From NCBI RefSeq assembly GCF_001605885.1, contig NZ_LRPE01000013.1, forward strand, positions 62,001 through 126,000: DNA of 64,000 bases. Direction: 5' to 3'. A program made the position numbers and the translations under genes. Source of the stretch: Acinetobacter lactucae. GTDB taxonomy: Bacteria > Pseudomonadota > Gammaproteobacteria > Pseudomonadales > Moraxellaceae. Below, in pieces: positions 37,815-47,444 of this stretch. The notes under the pieces are model-generated. The model saw only the letters and a list, made by a program, of their open reading frames with translations. It was not told the origin of the DNA and ran no database searches. How positions within the stretch are numbered: the first letter of the stretch is position 1; every line of letters starts with the position of its first letter.

Positions 37815-38606
37815 TTAATTTTTAGCACCGCCAAAAGCAGTGTTGTAAGACACATTATCAAACTGGGCAATACCCGCTAAAGCCGAAGCATTTGCACCGA
37901 AGAATTGACCTTGCACCACACCAGAGTTGTCGACACCAGCCGTACCGTTAGCCGTTGCCAAACCTGCAAACGCAGCAGTACCCGGGTTAAATGCCACACC
38001 ATCTAGGCTTAATGATGAAACAGCTGTACCTGTTCCTGTAAGCGTTCCTTCAAGTGTGCCCGCGCCATAATTTGCCGTGAACGTACCACTTAACAGATTA
38101 CTTGCAGAGCCGTTAATTCCTGTAACGGTATAGGTTGCCGTACCCGCGGTTGGAACAGTGGTATTAGTATTATCACCCGCGTAGTAAACGGTATGGCTCG
38201 CGCTTGCCGGCGTGTCGCCCGCTTTCCACCATTCACCAAAATAGACTTCCTGTGTGCCCACCTGACCAAAGTTAAAATTACCTAATGCACTGTGTGAAGG
38301 TGGCATTGCAGACACTGGAATATGCGAAATATTAAAGGTTTTGCTGCCAACCGTTACATTGGTGTTACTTGTTCCCTGAGCGGCAAAAGCCTGAGCCAAA
38401 CCTTTTAACGAACTAAAACCTGTAAAAGCGTTATATGGCGCACCCGCAGCTTGAACCGACACCGCTGCTACACCACCCGGATGGCTTGCATTGGCAGCAG
38501 CACCGATTTTGATGTTACTTTCATTACTCGAAATACCATCAATCCCTGCATAAGCAAATGCAGTTGAACAAGCAACGAGACCCAAGAACAATTGAGAGAT
38601 TTTCAT
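37815..38606 (-). CDS. hphA: Hemophilin-type secreted hemophore HphA
   Basis: A 263-residue precursor with a signal peptide (ISQLFLGLVACSTAFAYA). The mature N-terminal part is the heme-binding region with His residues (NISHIPVSAMPPSHS). The C-terminal part (about residues 165-263) is a TbpB-like eight-strand barrel with the GVVQGQFFGANASALAG pattern of Slam substrates. No lipobox is present, so it is secreted rather than surface-anchored. Hemophilin takes heme from host proteins and hands it to HphR. Confidence 0.88.
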   Translation of the reverse strand: MKISQLFLGLVACSTAFAYAGIDGISSNESNIKIGAAANASHPGGVAAVSVQAAGAPYNAFTGFSSLKGLAQAFAAQGTSNTNVTVGSKTFNISHIPVSAMPPSHSALGNFNFGQVGTQEVYFGEWWKAGDTPASASHTVYYAGDNTNTTVPTAGTATYTVTGINGSASNLLSGTFTANYGAGTLEGTLTGTGTAVSSLSLDGVAFNPGTAAFAGLATANGTAGVDNSGVVQGQFFGANASALAGIAQFDNVSYNTAFGGAKN

Positions 38607-38681
38607 TTGTTGTTACTCCATCTTTTTAAAACTAAGTTATTGTTTAATTTAAAATAACGATTTCGCTATTTTTTAGTTTAT

Positions 38682-38709
38682 TGAGTAGGCCCAGCTGCAA
38701 ACCTACTCA
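38682..38709 (-). promoter_or_regulatory. Leader hairpin before hphA
   Basis: TGAGTAGG (38682-38689) pairs with CCTACTCA (38702-38709). It has no following T run in the gene direction, so a leader or processing structure is more likely than a terminator. Confidence 0.45.
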
Positions 38710-38716
38710 GTTTTTT

Positions 38717-38748
38717 GTAAATAATAATCATTCAATATTATTATTTAC
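38717..38748. promoter_or_regulatory. Perfect 12-bp inverted repeat, candidate Fur site upstream of hphA
   Basis: GTAAATAATAAT (38717-38728) and its exact complement (38737-38748) flank an 8-base spacer. The AT-rich ATAAT/ATTAT arms resemble Fur boxes. It lies between the hphR stop and the hphA start, which suggests a second iron-controlled promoter inside the operon. Confidence 0.55.
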
Positions 38749-38797
38749 CGTTACCTGACTCCCCTTTTATGTATGTGTAGAGGGAATCAAATTCTGT

Positions 38798-41700
38798 TTA
38801 AAATTTGGTGGTCCAACTGATTTTCATGGTTCGGCCAGGTGCGGCCATGGCACTACGGGTTAAAGGATCGATATAAAACTGGTTAGAAAGATTACTGCCG
38901 ACAAACTCAACTGTGTTGTAGTTATCGACGTGATAACGCGCATAGGCATCAAAAATCCATGTGTCATCCCAAGCCAAAGGCACATTGAGGTAATAACCTT
39001 TATTGACGCTAGCATCATTGTTTTTGCGTAGCGGGCTTTCATAAGCTTTATAGAATGTTGCGCGCGCGCCGAGCTCTAACTTTTCATCAAAAAAGCGTGC
39101 GCCAAGCAAACCGTGGAAACTCAGTTCAGGAGTGGCCATGGTCACCAAGTAGCCATTTGGAAAACCATCATCGACACAACGCTGATAAGGTTCACGGAAC
39201 TCAAGGCCCTGCTCGGTTTGAACCGTGCCACCTAAAATCATTTTGTTAATGGCACTATTGTTGTCACACACTTCATTTTTTAAATTATAGGCCACGCTCA
39301 AGTCTGTGAAGAAACCACCATTATCAAAACGGCTTTGTAACTCTAAACCTGACAGCTTTTGCTCATCCATGTTGGTAAAAATAAGGTTTTGGTCACGCTC
39401 AATCACATTTTTGGTTTTGTTGTAGTAATAGGCGAGCTTAATGTCGGCATTACGTGCCGTGCTGAACCAATCGCGCATGTCATAGACATAACCCACTTCG
39501 TAGTTAAAAGCGTGTTCAGGTTTGATTGCTTGATATGGCAACATGGCAGAAAAACCAACAGTGCTTTCAAACAAACTTGGTAAGCGATATTCCTCTGCAT
39601 AGCGTGCGTATATTCTGCTGTTTGGCGTGAGGTGAATTGAGGCACCTAACTGCGGTGCCCAGCCGCTATCTTTAACTTTGTCGGCAGACTCAACTGGAAC
39701 TTGGTCTACCACCGACATAAAGTTCCCGCCAGTTACGACGTACTTTTGGCCAGAGGCATTGAGCTGGTTTAAAGGATTATCGGCAAGCGACAATTGTCCA
39801 TTCGCATCTGCTTTCCAGCTCAGCGTATTTTTCTGTGACCAGATCATGTTATACAACGTGCTCTCTGATGCAGGCACAGTGTCGAGCTGCCCATCCCAAT
39901 CAGGATTTTTTGTGGCATAGCGCTGTTTTAAAACATTGATTAAACGCTGCTGAGTCGAGGTGTAACTCTCAGGCATGGTCTGATATTCAAAGGTATATTC
40001 TTTGAGTCTACTTTTTTTGGTAAAAAGCGGATTTAAATTCGGGTCAATCTCGCTCTGCAAAGACTTATTTAAAAAGTCATCAACGGCCCAATATGAACGA
40101 TAACGCATGCCCGCATCAAAACTTAACCAAGACAACGGTCTATAATTAAAGTTAAAGTCGAACGTTTTTTCCTCACGGCGCCCTGCGCGTGGCAGCGCCT
40201 GATAGAGCGAATAACTTGGGCCATATTCGCCATACACATCGTCAGACCTTAGTTTTTCTTTTAAGAAACTTCCACCGAGCGTCAAATCAAGCTGGTCTAA
40301 CAAATGGGTTTTATTACTGACCGTAATGCCTTTACGCGTATTGTCAGAATGGCTTATCGCCGTGTTAATAATGGTGTTATCTCTAAAATCGATCGTGGTT
40401 GGCCACCCACCACGTGTGTATGTCTGGCTTTCGGTGTCGGTTTGCCAAATGTTGGCATAGAAATCAATCCAGCGATTATTCTCAGGCTTAAACTTATATT
40501 CGAGGCTATAAGCTTTAGAGTGAATATTGCTTAAAGGCCACTGCGGAACACCTAAGTCAGGTGTAATGCCCCAAACAATTCGAGACGGCATAATTTCACC
40601 AAAAATATTTTTAGTATCTCGGTAGGTTAGTTTAAGGGTCTGGTGATCGGTTGGACGATAGGTCCCTTTTAATAACCATGACTCCATATGACTTGAAGTG
40701 TTTGGAACTTCATCGCCCGGTTGATAGGCATAGGCAAAGTAAGGAATAAAATCGAGGCTACTGTCTGGCGTCGCTCGTTTATAGTAGCCCGCGCCATGTG
40801 TCCCCGAAAAATAGTTGCCACGCTCACGTACTGCATAAACTGCAAGTAAATCGAATTTATCTTGCTTGGTGGCAATCGCCAATCGGCCCGCCAAGTCATC
40901 GCCCGAAAAATGAGAGTTATCACTTCTGGTCCGGTTCTTTTTATAAATATCCGGGTCATACTTTGACCCGCCCATGTCGATCCAAGGCGTGGTGTTATCA
41001 TAGTTTTGACCTACTTTACTCATGTCTGGCAAAGATGGATCGATTGAGTTGGTTGAGCCTTCTACTTTTAACTCGGCACCAAAAGACTTACCCGGACGAA
41101 CAATGTCATCGGCCTCTAGCGTTTTAACGACTACACCGCCGCCAACAGAAGTTGTGGTATTGCGCTCTAAAGATGGGCCTTTAATGACTTCAATGCCCGC
41201 AATAAGATTGGGGTCGATATAGTTTCGGTTGTTTACCCCGTTATAGCCACGCCACACCGCAATCGACTGTTCAGTGCCATCAATAGTTAAAGGCACACGG
41301 CCAACACCCTGCACACCACGTACACTTGGGTCGAGTGCGCCACTATTACGAGCATCGCCGCTATAGACTCCCACCATGCCTTGTAAAACATCGGCTGGGT
41401 TGGTTCCTTTAAATCGCTCAACATAGTCTTTGCCCACATAGACCGAAGAGCGGTTTGCGTCATAAACTTTGTTATAGCCTTCTGTGTCACGGTCTTCTTT
41501 GCCATACACCACAATTGGCGTGAGTCGTACTGATGCATCTTCTTCAATTACGGCACTACTTGGCGGCAGGCTAGCGGCCTGAACCTTAGATGAAGTGACC
41601 CGTGGTGTAGATTTTTTGCTGAGTGTGTAGCCCTGCCCAACTCTTACAGCATTAAATTCGGTTGCTTTTAAAAGCTGCTCAAAACCTTGCTCGACGGCAA

Positions 41701-41971
41701 AGCTACCTTTTAAGCCTAGACTGTGTAGCCCTTGGAGTTGCTGGGCATCCATTGCAATTGAAGTACCCGATTGTTCGGCAAACTGATTCAGTACATTCGC
41801 AAGGCGACCAGCAGGAATGTTATAGCTTTTGACTCCAGCTGTTTCTGCATATACCTGCTGCATAGGCAGAGCAACAAGCCCACCCATCGACACAGCATGT
41901 ATGGCAAACGCCAGTGTTGAGAATCGAAAAATCGATCGATTCCGCTTTTGCCCCGTTCCCACTTTTTTCAT
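38798..41971 (-). CDS. hphR: HphR, TonB-dependent heme/hemophilin receptor with signalling domain
   Basis: A 1057-residue outer-membrane receptor. A signal peptide is followed by an N-terminal STN (secretin/TonB short N-terminal) domain at about residues 45-118 (SYNIPAGRLANVLNQFAEQSGTSI) that talks to FecR, a TonB-box region near residue 150 (TPIVVYG), the plug domain (about 170-300, with VLQGMVGVYSG), and the 22-strand barrel ending in SWTTKF with terminal Phe. It imports heme delivered by hemophilin. The STN domain together with fecIR implies surface-signalled induction. Confidence 0.92.
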   Translation of the reverse strand: MKKVGTGQKRNRSIFRFSTLAFAIHAVSMGGLVALPMQQVYAETAGVKSYNIPAGRLANVLNQFAEQSGTSIAMDAQQLQGLHSLGLKGSFAVEQGFEQLLKATEFNAVRVGQGYTLSKKSTPRVTSSKVQAASLPPSSAVIEEDASVRLTPIVVYGKEDRDTEGYNKVYDANRSSVYVGKDYVERFKGTNPADVLQGMVGVYSGDARNSGALDPSVRGVQGVGRVPLTIDGTEQSIAVWRGYNGVNNRNYIDPNLIAGIEVIKGPSLERNTTTSVGGGVVVKTLEADDIVRPGKSFGAELKVEGSTNSIDPSLPDMSKVGQNYDNTTPWIDMGGSKYDPDIYKKNRTRSDNSHFSGDDLAGRLAIATKQDKFDLLAVYAVRERGNYFSGTHGAGYYKRATPDSSLDFIPYFAYAYQPGDEVPNTSSHMESWLLKGTYRPTDHQTLKLTYRDTKNIFGEIMPSRIVWGITPDLGVPQWPLSNIHSKAYSLEYKFKPENNRWIDFYANIWQTDTESQTYTRGGWPTTIDFRDNTIINTAISHSDNTRKGITVSNKTHLLDQLDLTLGGSFLKEKLRSDDVYGEYGPSYSLYQALPRAGRREEKTFDFNFNYRPLSWLSFDAGMRYRSYWAVDDFLNKSLQSEIDPNLNPLFTKKSRLKEYTFEYQTMPESYTSTQQRLINVLKQRYATKNPDWDGQLDTVPASESTLYNMIWSQKNTLSWKADANGQLSLADNPLNQLNASGQKYVVTGGNFMSVVDQVPVESADKVKDSGWAPQLGASIHLTPNSRIYARYAEEYRLPSLFESTVGFSAMLPYQAIKPEHAFNYEVGYVYDMRDWFSTARNADIKLAYYYNKTKNVIERDQNLIFTNMDEQKLSGLELQSRFDNGGFFTDLSVAYNLKNEVCDNNSAINKMILGGTVQTEQGLEFREPYQRCVDDGFPNGYLVTMATPELSFHGLLGARFFDEKLELGARATFYKAYESPLRKNNDASVNKGYYLNVPLAWDDTWIFDAYARYHVDNYNTVEFVGSNLSNQFYIDPLTRSAMAAPGRTMKISWTTKF

Positions 41972-42110
41972 TTGCCCCGCCCCAGTAAATTGTAATAAGA
42001 ATCATTCAATACAACCAATTAAAATGATCCATATTTATTGCTTCTACTTACTATGACGAACGACTTTCAAAAAAGTGGAACCTAAAATCGAAAATAAATT
42101 TAATTTTTTA
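41972..42110. promoter_or_regulatory. hphR upstream region
   Basis: 139 bases between fecR and hphR. An ATAAGAATCATTCAAT stretch near 41995-42010 is a weak Fur-like match. The region should hold the promoter read by the FecI-type sigma factor. Confidence 0.4.
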
Positions 42111-43127
42111 TTATTTTAAAGAAACCATGACCATAAATGGCGTGATTTGCTTAATTTTCAGGTCTGGAAAAACCGTAGCCAAAAGCTTAAGTGATTCTGT
42201 GGTTTGGTCTAAAGGCAACACAGCATTAACCCGTACATGTTGCAGCGCCGCATCATTAAAAATAATTTTGCCTTTGTAGTTGTGGTCTAGCTCTTGTAGT
42301 ACTTGATTCAATGGCAAGTTTTCTACCATAAGCTGATGCTTTTGCCATTTTTGTTGTTCATTATAAACATTCAGTGCAGGCAGTTTTTGTACGCCATTTT
42401 TGTCCAGTTTAATGGCTTGCCCTGCTTCAACAATGGCCTGACGAGTCGCATGCAATTGGGTCGTTTGAACCTGCGTCGCTTCTACTTTTACCTTCGAATG
42501 CAACATCTTAAGTTCGGTTGCCGAAGGGTCATAATTGACACTAAAAGCTGTGCCGAGTGCCTGAATTTGTCCATGACTGGTTTTGACCAAAAACGGTCTA
42601 GTCTTGTCTTTGGCAACATCGACATAAATTTGCCCCTGCACCAGCTCAACCACTCGCTGGTTGGTTTTAAAATCAAGATTAACTGCGCTTTTACCACGTA
42701 AAATTAAACGCGAACCGTCTGGCAAGGTTTGCGTGGTCCACTGCCCTGATTGCCCTTGAATATCAGCCGTCACATAGGCCACTGTGGTATCGGTTAAATA
42801 AAATAACGCCCCACTCATGGCAACAAACACGACAGCAAAAGCTGTTCCTGCCCGTAAATGTTTATAGGCTTTGCCTGAGCTTAAGCCAGCTTTAAGGGCA
42901 ACTTTAGTGACTTTTTTATGTCCGCTGGTTTGTGAAAGTTTTTGAATTGAACCAATACACTGTTCAATATCAGCAGCCACTTGGCGGTGTTGCTCACTGG
43001 TTTTTTTCCACTCTTCAAATTTTTGTTTGGCGGTTTTTCGTGAACGTTCATCATCCGAACTCAGTTGAACAATCCAAAGCGCGGCTTCTTCAACCAGTTG
43101 GTGATGTTTGCTTTTATCCATGGCCAT
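42111..43127 (-). CDS. fecR: FecR-type anti-sigma regulator
   Basis: A 338-residue single-pass membrane protein. The N-terminal cytoplasmic part (KHHQLVEEAALWIVQLSSDDERS...FEEWKKTSEQH) binds the sigma factor; a membrane segment follows at about residues 92-112; the periplasmic FecR domain reads GQWTTQTLPDGSRLILRGKSAVN, then a C-terminal STN-like module contacts the receptor. Its start directly follows the sigma stop. Together with FecI and HphR it makes a heme-signalling relay. Confidence 0.9.
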   Translation of the reverse strand: MAMDKSKHHQLVEEAALWIVQLSSDDERSRKTAKQKFEEWKKTSEQHRQVAADIEQCIGSIQKLSQTSGHKKVTKVALKAGLSSGKAYKHLRAGTAFAVVFVAMSGALFYLTDTTVAYVTADIQGQSGQWTTQTLPDGSRLILRGKSAVNLDFKTNQRVVELVQGQIYVDVAKDKTRPFLVKTSHGQIQALGTAFSVNYDPSATELKMLHSKVKVEATQVQTTQLHATRQAIVEAGQAIKLDKNGVQKLPALNVYNEQQKWQKHQLMVENLPLNQVLQELDHNYKGKIIFNDAALQHVRVNAVLPLDQTTESLKLLATVFPDLKIKQITPFMVMVSLK

Positions 43128-43649
43128 TTAAATGCAGGCGTCCATGTCTTGTCGGTTTTGGTAGCACTGAATTAAGCAGCTCGCCAAATATTTTTGAATC
43201 ATTTTGGTCGATACATTTAAACGTTCGGCAATTTCTTTATGGGTATAGCCTTCGAGGTAATGCAAAATAAAGGCTTGCTGTGCTTTTTCAGATACACCTT
43301 CAAGTGCTTTGCAAAGCTGGTTAATGGCTTGAATAATTTGCATTTGGTCTTCAGGTGAAGCCACCGCATCAAGCATATATTCCATTTGACTCAAGCCATC
43401 TAAATAGGCCTGTTCAATGCGTTTACGGCGCACTTGGTCAATCAGCAGGTTTTTAGCAATCGACGTTAAATAGGCACGCGGTTCCTTAATGCCGAATAGC
43501 TCGTCTCGGGTTTGTAGCAGTTTAATAAATGTGTCCTGAACCAGATCTGCGGCCTGTTCAGTATTACCTAATTTTTGTCTCAACCATTGGTGAAGCCAGC
43601 TTTGGTGACTTCTATATAACTGATCTACAAGCAAAGAAGTTTTGTTCAC
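43128..43649 (-). CDS. fecI: FecI-type ECF sigma factor
   Basis: An ECF sigma factor of about 173 residues. Region 2 contains DLVQDTFIKLL and PRAYLTSIAKNLLIDQVRRKR; region 4 contains HYLEGYTHKEIAERLNVSTKMIQKYLASCL. It should direct transcription of hphR and following genes. The reading from 43697 starts inside the Fur palindrome and begins with a run of Ile, so a start further in is likely; GTG at 43649 is my best guess, not certain. Stop and fecR start abut. Confidence 0.88.
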   Translation of the reverse strand: MNKTSLLVDQLYRSHQSWLHQWLRQKLGNTEQAADLVQDTFIKLLQTRDELFGIKEPRAYLTSIAKNLLIDQVRRKRIEQAYLDGLSQMEYMLDAVASPEDQMQIIQAINQLCKALEGVSEKAQQAFILHYLEGYTHKEIAERLNVSTKMIQKYLASCLIQCYQNRQDMDACI

Positions 43650-43680
43650 AGCAATTGGACTCAAAACAAGGAACTTACAA

Positions 43681-43697
43681 ATGATAATAATTATCAT
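43681..43697. promoter_or_regulatory. Fur box before fecI
   Basis: ATGATAATAATTATCAT is a perfect palindrome close to the Fur consensus, placed just upstream of the sigma gene as in other fecIR systems. It explains iron control of the whole operon. Confidence 0.8.
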
Positions 43698-43785
43698 TTA
43701 AACAAGTCAAGCAATAATTCAAGTAAAACTTAAATCACTGTTTAACAAATTGAATTAATTGACCGCTCGCTTTGCTGCACTTCTC

Positions 43786-44676
43786 TTAAAGCAAATCGGC
43801 AAGATTTCTAATTTCTTCCATCACCGCCTTACACGCAGGTGTTAAATAGCCATGCTTAGAAATAGACAAAGAAATATAGCGTTTGAGTGCGGGATTAATA
43901 ATTTTTGCAGCTTGTATAGACGTATATTGGCTGGCTTTTTTTAACGCTTGCGGCCCCAGCATGGTATACATCCGAGATTCGGCAACCAAATGGGTTTGTA
44001 AACTAATCGAGTCAGCTTCAAACACAATATTCAGCTCCAACCCATTTTCATAAGCCATGTGGTCTAAAAAATTGCGCCAGTTACTTGGCCTGCAAAACGT
44101 GACCAGTGGTAACTCACTTACTGCTTTAAAGTCGACTTCACTGGCCTGAGTGAGCGCATCGCCTTCACAACCGATCAAATAGGTATCGGCTTCGGTAAGA
44201 TAGATATCGCCCTGTTTAGGCGTTGGGTTAAACCGATAGAGTATGGCTAAATCGACGCTGCCATCTTCAAGCCATTTTTCTAAATGCACCCCTTGCCCTT
44301 CACGCACCGAGAGTTTAATTAAGGGATATTTTTCTTGAAGCGCTTTATACAGAGTCGATAACAACGGATGTGCAGTAGACGGCAAACTGGCAATACGAAC
44401 CGTACCAATCGGTGTATCGGTCGAATGCAAAATTTCATTATTCAGTTGGTCGGTCACGTTCAGCCATGAACGAATTTTAGGAAGTAAATGCTGGCCTAAA
44501 TCGGTCAGCTCGACACCGCGTCCTGTCCGATTAAACAAACGGCCTCCGCATTGGGCTTCGAGCTCGTTCATTTGCCGACTGATTTGCGGTTGGTTGGTGT
44601 TATGCAGCATGGCGACTTTGCTTAAGCTACCGAGTTCCACCGCGTCTAAAAATATTTTCCATAATTCATAATTCAT
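43786..44676 (-). CDS. LysR-family transcriptional regulator
   Basis: A 296-residue LysR regulator. The winged HTH is at residues 1-60 (LWKIFLDAVELGSLSKVAMLHNTNQPQISRQMNELE) and the periplasmic-binding-like effector domain covers about 90-290. It is divergent from the aldolase/dehydratase-MFS-porin unit, so it should activate those genes in response to the substrate. Confidence 0.9.
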   Translation of the reverse strand: MNYELWKIFLDAVELGSLSKVAMLHNTNQPQISRQMNELEAQCGGRLFNRTGRGVELTDLGQHLLPKIRSWLNVTDQLNNEILHSTDTPIGTVRIASLPSTAHPLLSTLYKALQEKYPLIKLSVREGQGVHLEKWLEDGSVDLAILYRFNPTPKQGDIYLTEADTYLIGCEGDALTQASEVDFKAVSELPLVTFCRPSNWRNFLDHMAYENGLELNIVFEADSISLQTHLVAESRMYTMLGPQALKKASQYTSIQAAKIINPALKRYISLSISKHGYLTPACKAVMEEIRNLADLL

Positions 44677-44721
44677 CGATTCTTCCTAAATCGTAATTAG
44701 GCAGCATTTTGAGCCATACAT

Positions 44722-44738
44722 TTTCAGTATAACTGAAA
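44722..44738. promoter_or_regulatory. LysR operator candidate
   Basis: TTTCAGT, a 3-base spacer, then ACTGAAA: a perfect 7-bp inverted repeat containing a T-N11-A core, centred between the divergent LysR gene and the aldolase gene. Confidence 0.55.
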
Positions 44739-44863
44739 TTCAAGAATTGGTAATTCCTACATAGCTCACCTATTTCTATACTCCAATCATGTTCTCTACA
44801 ACACGATTTAAGTCAGATTAAGAACCAGAGAATATTTAATTACACTGTATAGGAAGTACGATT

Positions 44864-45808
44864 ATGAGTTTAGATTTACGTGGATTAACCCCAGCGCCTG
44901 TGACTCCTTTTACCCGTGACGGACAAGTAGACCATGATGCAATTCAACGTTTAGGTTCATGGTTAGGCAGTATTGATGGTGTGAAAGGCTTGGTTGTTCT
45001 TGGGCATGCAGGTGAAGGAACATTCTTGTCGCAAAAAGAACAAATGCAAGTCATCGAAAGCTTTGTTAAATCGGTAGATGACAAAATTCCGGTAATCGCA
45101 GGGATTACGCTCGAAGGTACTTCGGTTGCAGCAGAAGAAGCAAAACGTGCAGTGAGCGCGGGTGCTTCGGCAGGTTTGATTTACCCTTCACATGGCTGGT
45201 TGCGTTTTGGCTATCAAAAAGGCGCACCACAAGACCGCTATAAAGCAATTTATGAAGAAAGTGGTTTGCCATCTATTTTATTCCAATATCCAGATGCGAC
45301 TAAAGCCACTTACGACCTAGAAACTCTACTCGATATTTCTGCACAGCCAGGTGTGTTTGCCATGAAAAATGGTGTGCGTAACATGCGCCGCTGGGATGTT
45401 GAAATTCCGATTATTCGCCGTGAACGTCCAGACTTACAAGTGTTGACGTGCCACGATGAATATTTGCTTCACACCATGTTTGATGTAGACGGCGCATTGG
45501 TTGGCTACGGCAACATTGCCCCTGAACTTTTAATTGAAATGATTAAAGCAGGTAAAGCTAAAGATTATGCAAAAGCTCGTGCCATTCACGATCAACTATT
45601 ACCAGTGACTCGCAATGTTTATCACCGTGGTTCACATATGGAAGGTACGGTCGCGCTTAAACATGCATTGGTTGCTCGCGGAATTTTGGACCATGCCACT
45701 GTGCGTTCGCCACTGCTTCCACTGGCAGATGGTGCTGAACAAGAAATTCATGATGCAATGCGTCAAGCCGGAATTGGCAAGGTCGATTTAACCCAAGCCG
45801 TTGCTTAA
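44864..45808 (+). CDS. Dihydrodipicolinate synthase-family aldolase/dehydratase
   Basis: A 314-residue TIM-barrel protein of the DapA/NanA superfamily. The Schiff-base Lys appears in GVFAMKNGVRN (about residue 169). Two signature positions differ from true DapA: the GTTGE loop is GHAGEG (about residues 47-52), and the YNxP segment is FQYPDAT. These changes point to a catabolic lyase or dehydratase acting on a keto acid, not lysine synthesis. It leads an operon with an MFS transporter and an OprD-type porin. Confidence 0.85.
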   Translation: MSLDLRGLTPAPVTPFTRDGQVDHDAIQRLGSWLGSIDGVKGLVVLGHAGEGTFLSQKEQMQVIESFVKSVDDKIPVIAGITLEGTSVAAEEAKRAVSAGASAGLIYPSHGWLRFGYQKGAPQDRYKAIYEESGLPSILFQYPDATKATYDLETLLDISAQPGVFAMKNGVRNMRRWDVEIPIIRRERPDLQVLTCHDEYLLHTMFDVDGALVGYGNIAPELLIEMIKAGKAKDYAKARAIHDQLLPVTRNVYHRGSHMEGTVALKHALVARGILDHATVRSPLLPLADGAEQEIHDAMRQAGIGKVDLTQAVA

Positions 45809-45818
45809 ATTCTATTCG

Positions 45819-45845
45819 GGCTAGCATGTACGCTAGCCTTTTTTT
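45819..45845 (+). terminator. Rho-independent terminator after the aldolase gene
   Basis: GGCTAGC (45819-45825) pairs with GCTAGCC (45832-45838), then a T run. It separates the aldolase from the MFS gene, so the latter may have its own promoter or be read by leak-through. Confidence 0.9.
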
Positions 45846-45980
45846 CCTGTACGCTGCCTGAGGCCAAACATCGGGCATGTCTCTTAAAAATAATAATAAA
45901 AAGCATGCAAACTGTGGTGAACAGGTAGTGCGAAATAGAACAACAAAACTACGAGGAATGTAGTAATAAGGAGATAGAAG

Positions 45981-47366
45981 ATGACAAATCTAGCGGATGT
46001 AGAACAAATTAGTCATCATCAAAAAAATGCGGAAATTATTGCAAGACTCGAACGGCTACCCGTCACTGGTCGACTGCAATTTATGCGAATTACCATTGGG
46101 ATCGCGACCTTTTTTGACGCTTATACTGTTCTTGCGATTGCCTTTGCTTTACCCCAACTCATTACCGAATGGCATCTGACGCCTGCCTATGTCGGTGCGA
46201 TCATTGCCGCAGGCTATGTCGGGCAACTGGTCGGTGCGATCTTTTTTGGTTCTCTTGCCGAAAAAGTCGGTCGTTTAAAAGTGCTGTCTTTTACCATTTT
46301 ACTGTTTGTGGCAATGGACATTTCCTGTCTGTTTGCTTGGAGCGGAATGTCGCTGCTAATTTTCCGCTTCTTACAAGGTGTTGGTACCGGTGGTGAAGTG
46401 CCTGTTGCGAGTGCCTATATTAATGAGTTTATTGGTGCAGAAAAGCGCGGTAAGTTTTTCTTGCTCTATGAAGTTTTATTCCCACTCGGGCTTATGTTTG
46501 CAGGCATGGCAGCGTTTTTCCTGATGCCAATTTACGGCTGGAAAGTCATGTTTATTGTGGGCTTGATTCCATCTTTACTGGTGATTCCTTTACGGTTTTT
46601 CTTGCCTGAGTCACCACGCTGGCTGGCTTCAAAAGGCCGTTTTAAAGAAGCAGATCAAGTGGTTAAAAGCTTTGAAGATGGTGCCATCAAAAGCGGTAAA
46701 ACTTTGCCTGAACCTGTGGTTAAAGAAATTAACCCGCAAGGCATGGCAAAAACCGATTGGCGCGAGCTGTTCCGTGGCATTTACCGTAAACGGACCTTTA
46801 CCCTGTGGGGCATGTGGTTTTGCGTGTATATGGTGAACAACGCCATGGTGACTTGGCTACCATCTCTCTACAAACAACACTTTGGCTTGTCACTTCAAAC
46901 CAGTTTAGGTTATGGCTGGATTACGTCGGGCGTGGGTGTAATTGCTTCTATTATCTGTGCGTTAATGATTGATAAAGTCGGCCGCCGCCCTTGGTACAGT
47001 GCAGCATTTTTCTTAGCAATTATTCCACTCATGAGCCTCTCGATTTTAGGTGCAAAATCGGCCATGGAAGTTGTGATTTTGGCAACGCTGAGCTATGCCA
47101 TTTTGCAGACCATTTCATTCTCTTTATACCTTTACGCTGCCGAACTTTACCCTACTCGCCTACGTGCGATGGGCATCGGGTTTAGTACCGCTTGGTTACG
47201 TGCAGGCTCTGCAATTGGGCCTGTTATGGTGGGCCTCGTAGTTGGTGGCTATGGCATTCAATATGTGTTTAGTGTGCTGGCGGTTGTGGCGCTCATTGGT
47301 GGCTTAGTGACATTCTTCTTTGCCATTGAAACCAAAGGCCAAGTGCTCGAAAAACTCTCTCCTTAA
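45981..47366 (+). CDS. MFS metabolite:H+ symporter
   Basis: A 461-residue transporter with 12 predicted membrane segments. The MFS loop motif is FGSLAEKVGRLKVL between TM2 and TM3, and RFFLPESPRWLASKGR ends the first half. The layout resembles the putative metabolite:H+ symporter (NiaP/SV2-like) group. Neighbours suggest uptake of the sugar acid or organic acid cleaved by the aldolase. Confidence 0.87.
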   Translation: MTNLADVEQISHHQKNAEIIARLERLPVTGRLQFMRITIGIATFFDAYTVLAIAFALPQLITEWHLTPAYVGAIIAAGYVGQLVGAIFFGSLAEKVGRLKVLSFTILLFVAMDISCLFAWSGMSLLIFRFLQGVGTGGEVPVASAYINEFIGAEKRGKFFLLYEVLFPLGLMFAGMAAFFLMPIYGWKVMFIVGLIPSLLVIPLRFFLPESPRWLASKGRFKEADQVVKSFEDGAIKSGKTLPEPVVKEINPQGMAKTDWRELFRGIYRKRTFTLWGMWFCVYMVNNAMVTWLPSLYKQHFGLSLQTSLGYGWITSGVGVIASIICALMIDKVGRRPWYSAAFFLAIIPLMSLSILGAKSAMEVVILATLSYAILQTISFSLYLYAAELYPTRLRAMGIGFSTAWLRAGSAIGPVMVGLVVGGYGIQYVFSVLAVVALIGGLVTFFFAIETKGQVLEKLSP

Positions 47367-47444
47367 TTCATCCATTTCATAAAAAGCTTGCCTAACCTCA
47401 GCGTTAGGCAAAGGGCTTATTCATGCTTAAAAAAGGAATTTAAA

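Noticed and set aside
43650..43697. N-terminal extension of the sigma factor from 43697
   Set aside because: It begins inside the Fur palindrome and reads as a run of Ile with no ribosome-binding site.
44864..45808. dapA of lysine synthesis
   Set aside because: Key DapA signatures are altered and the neighbours are catabolic and transport genes.
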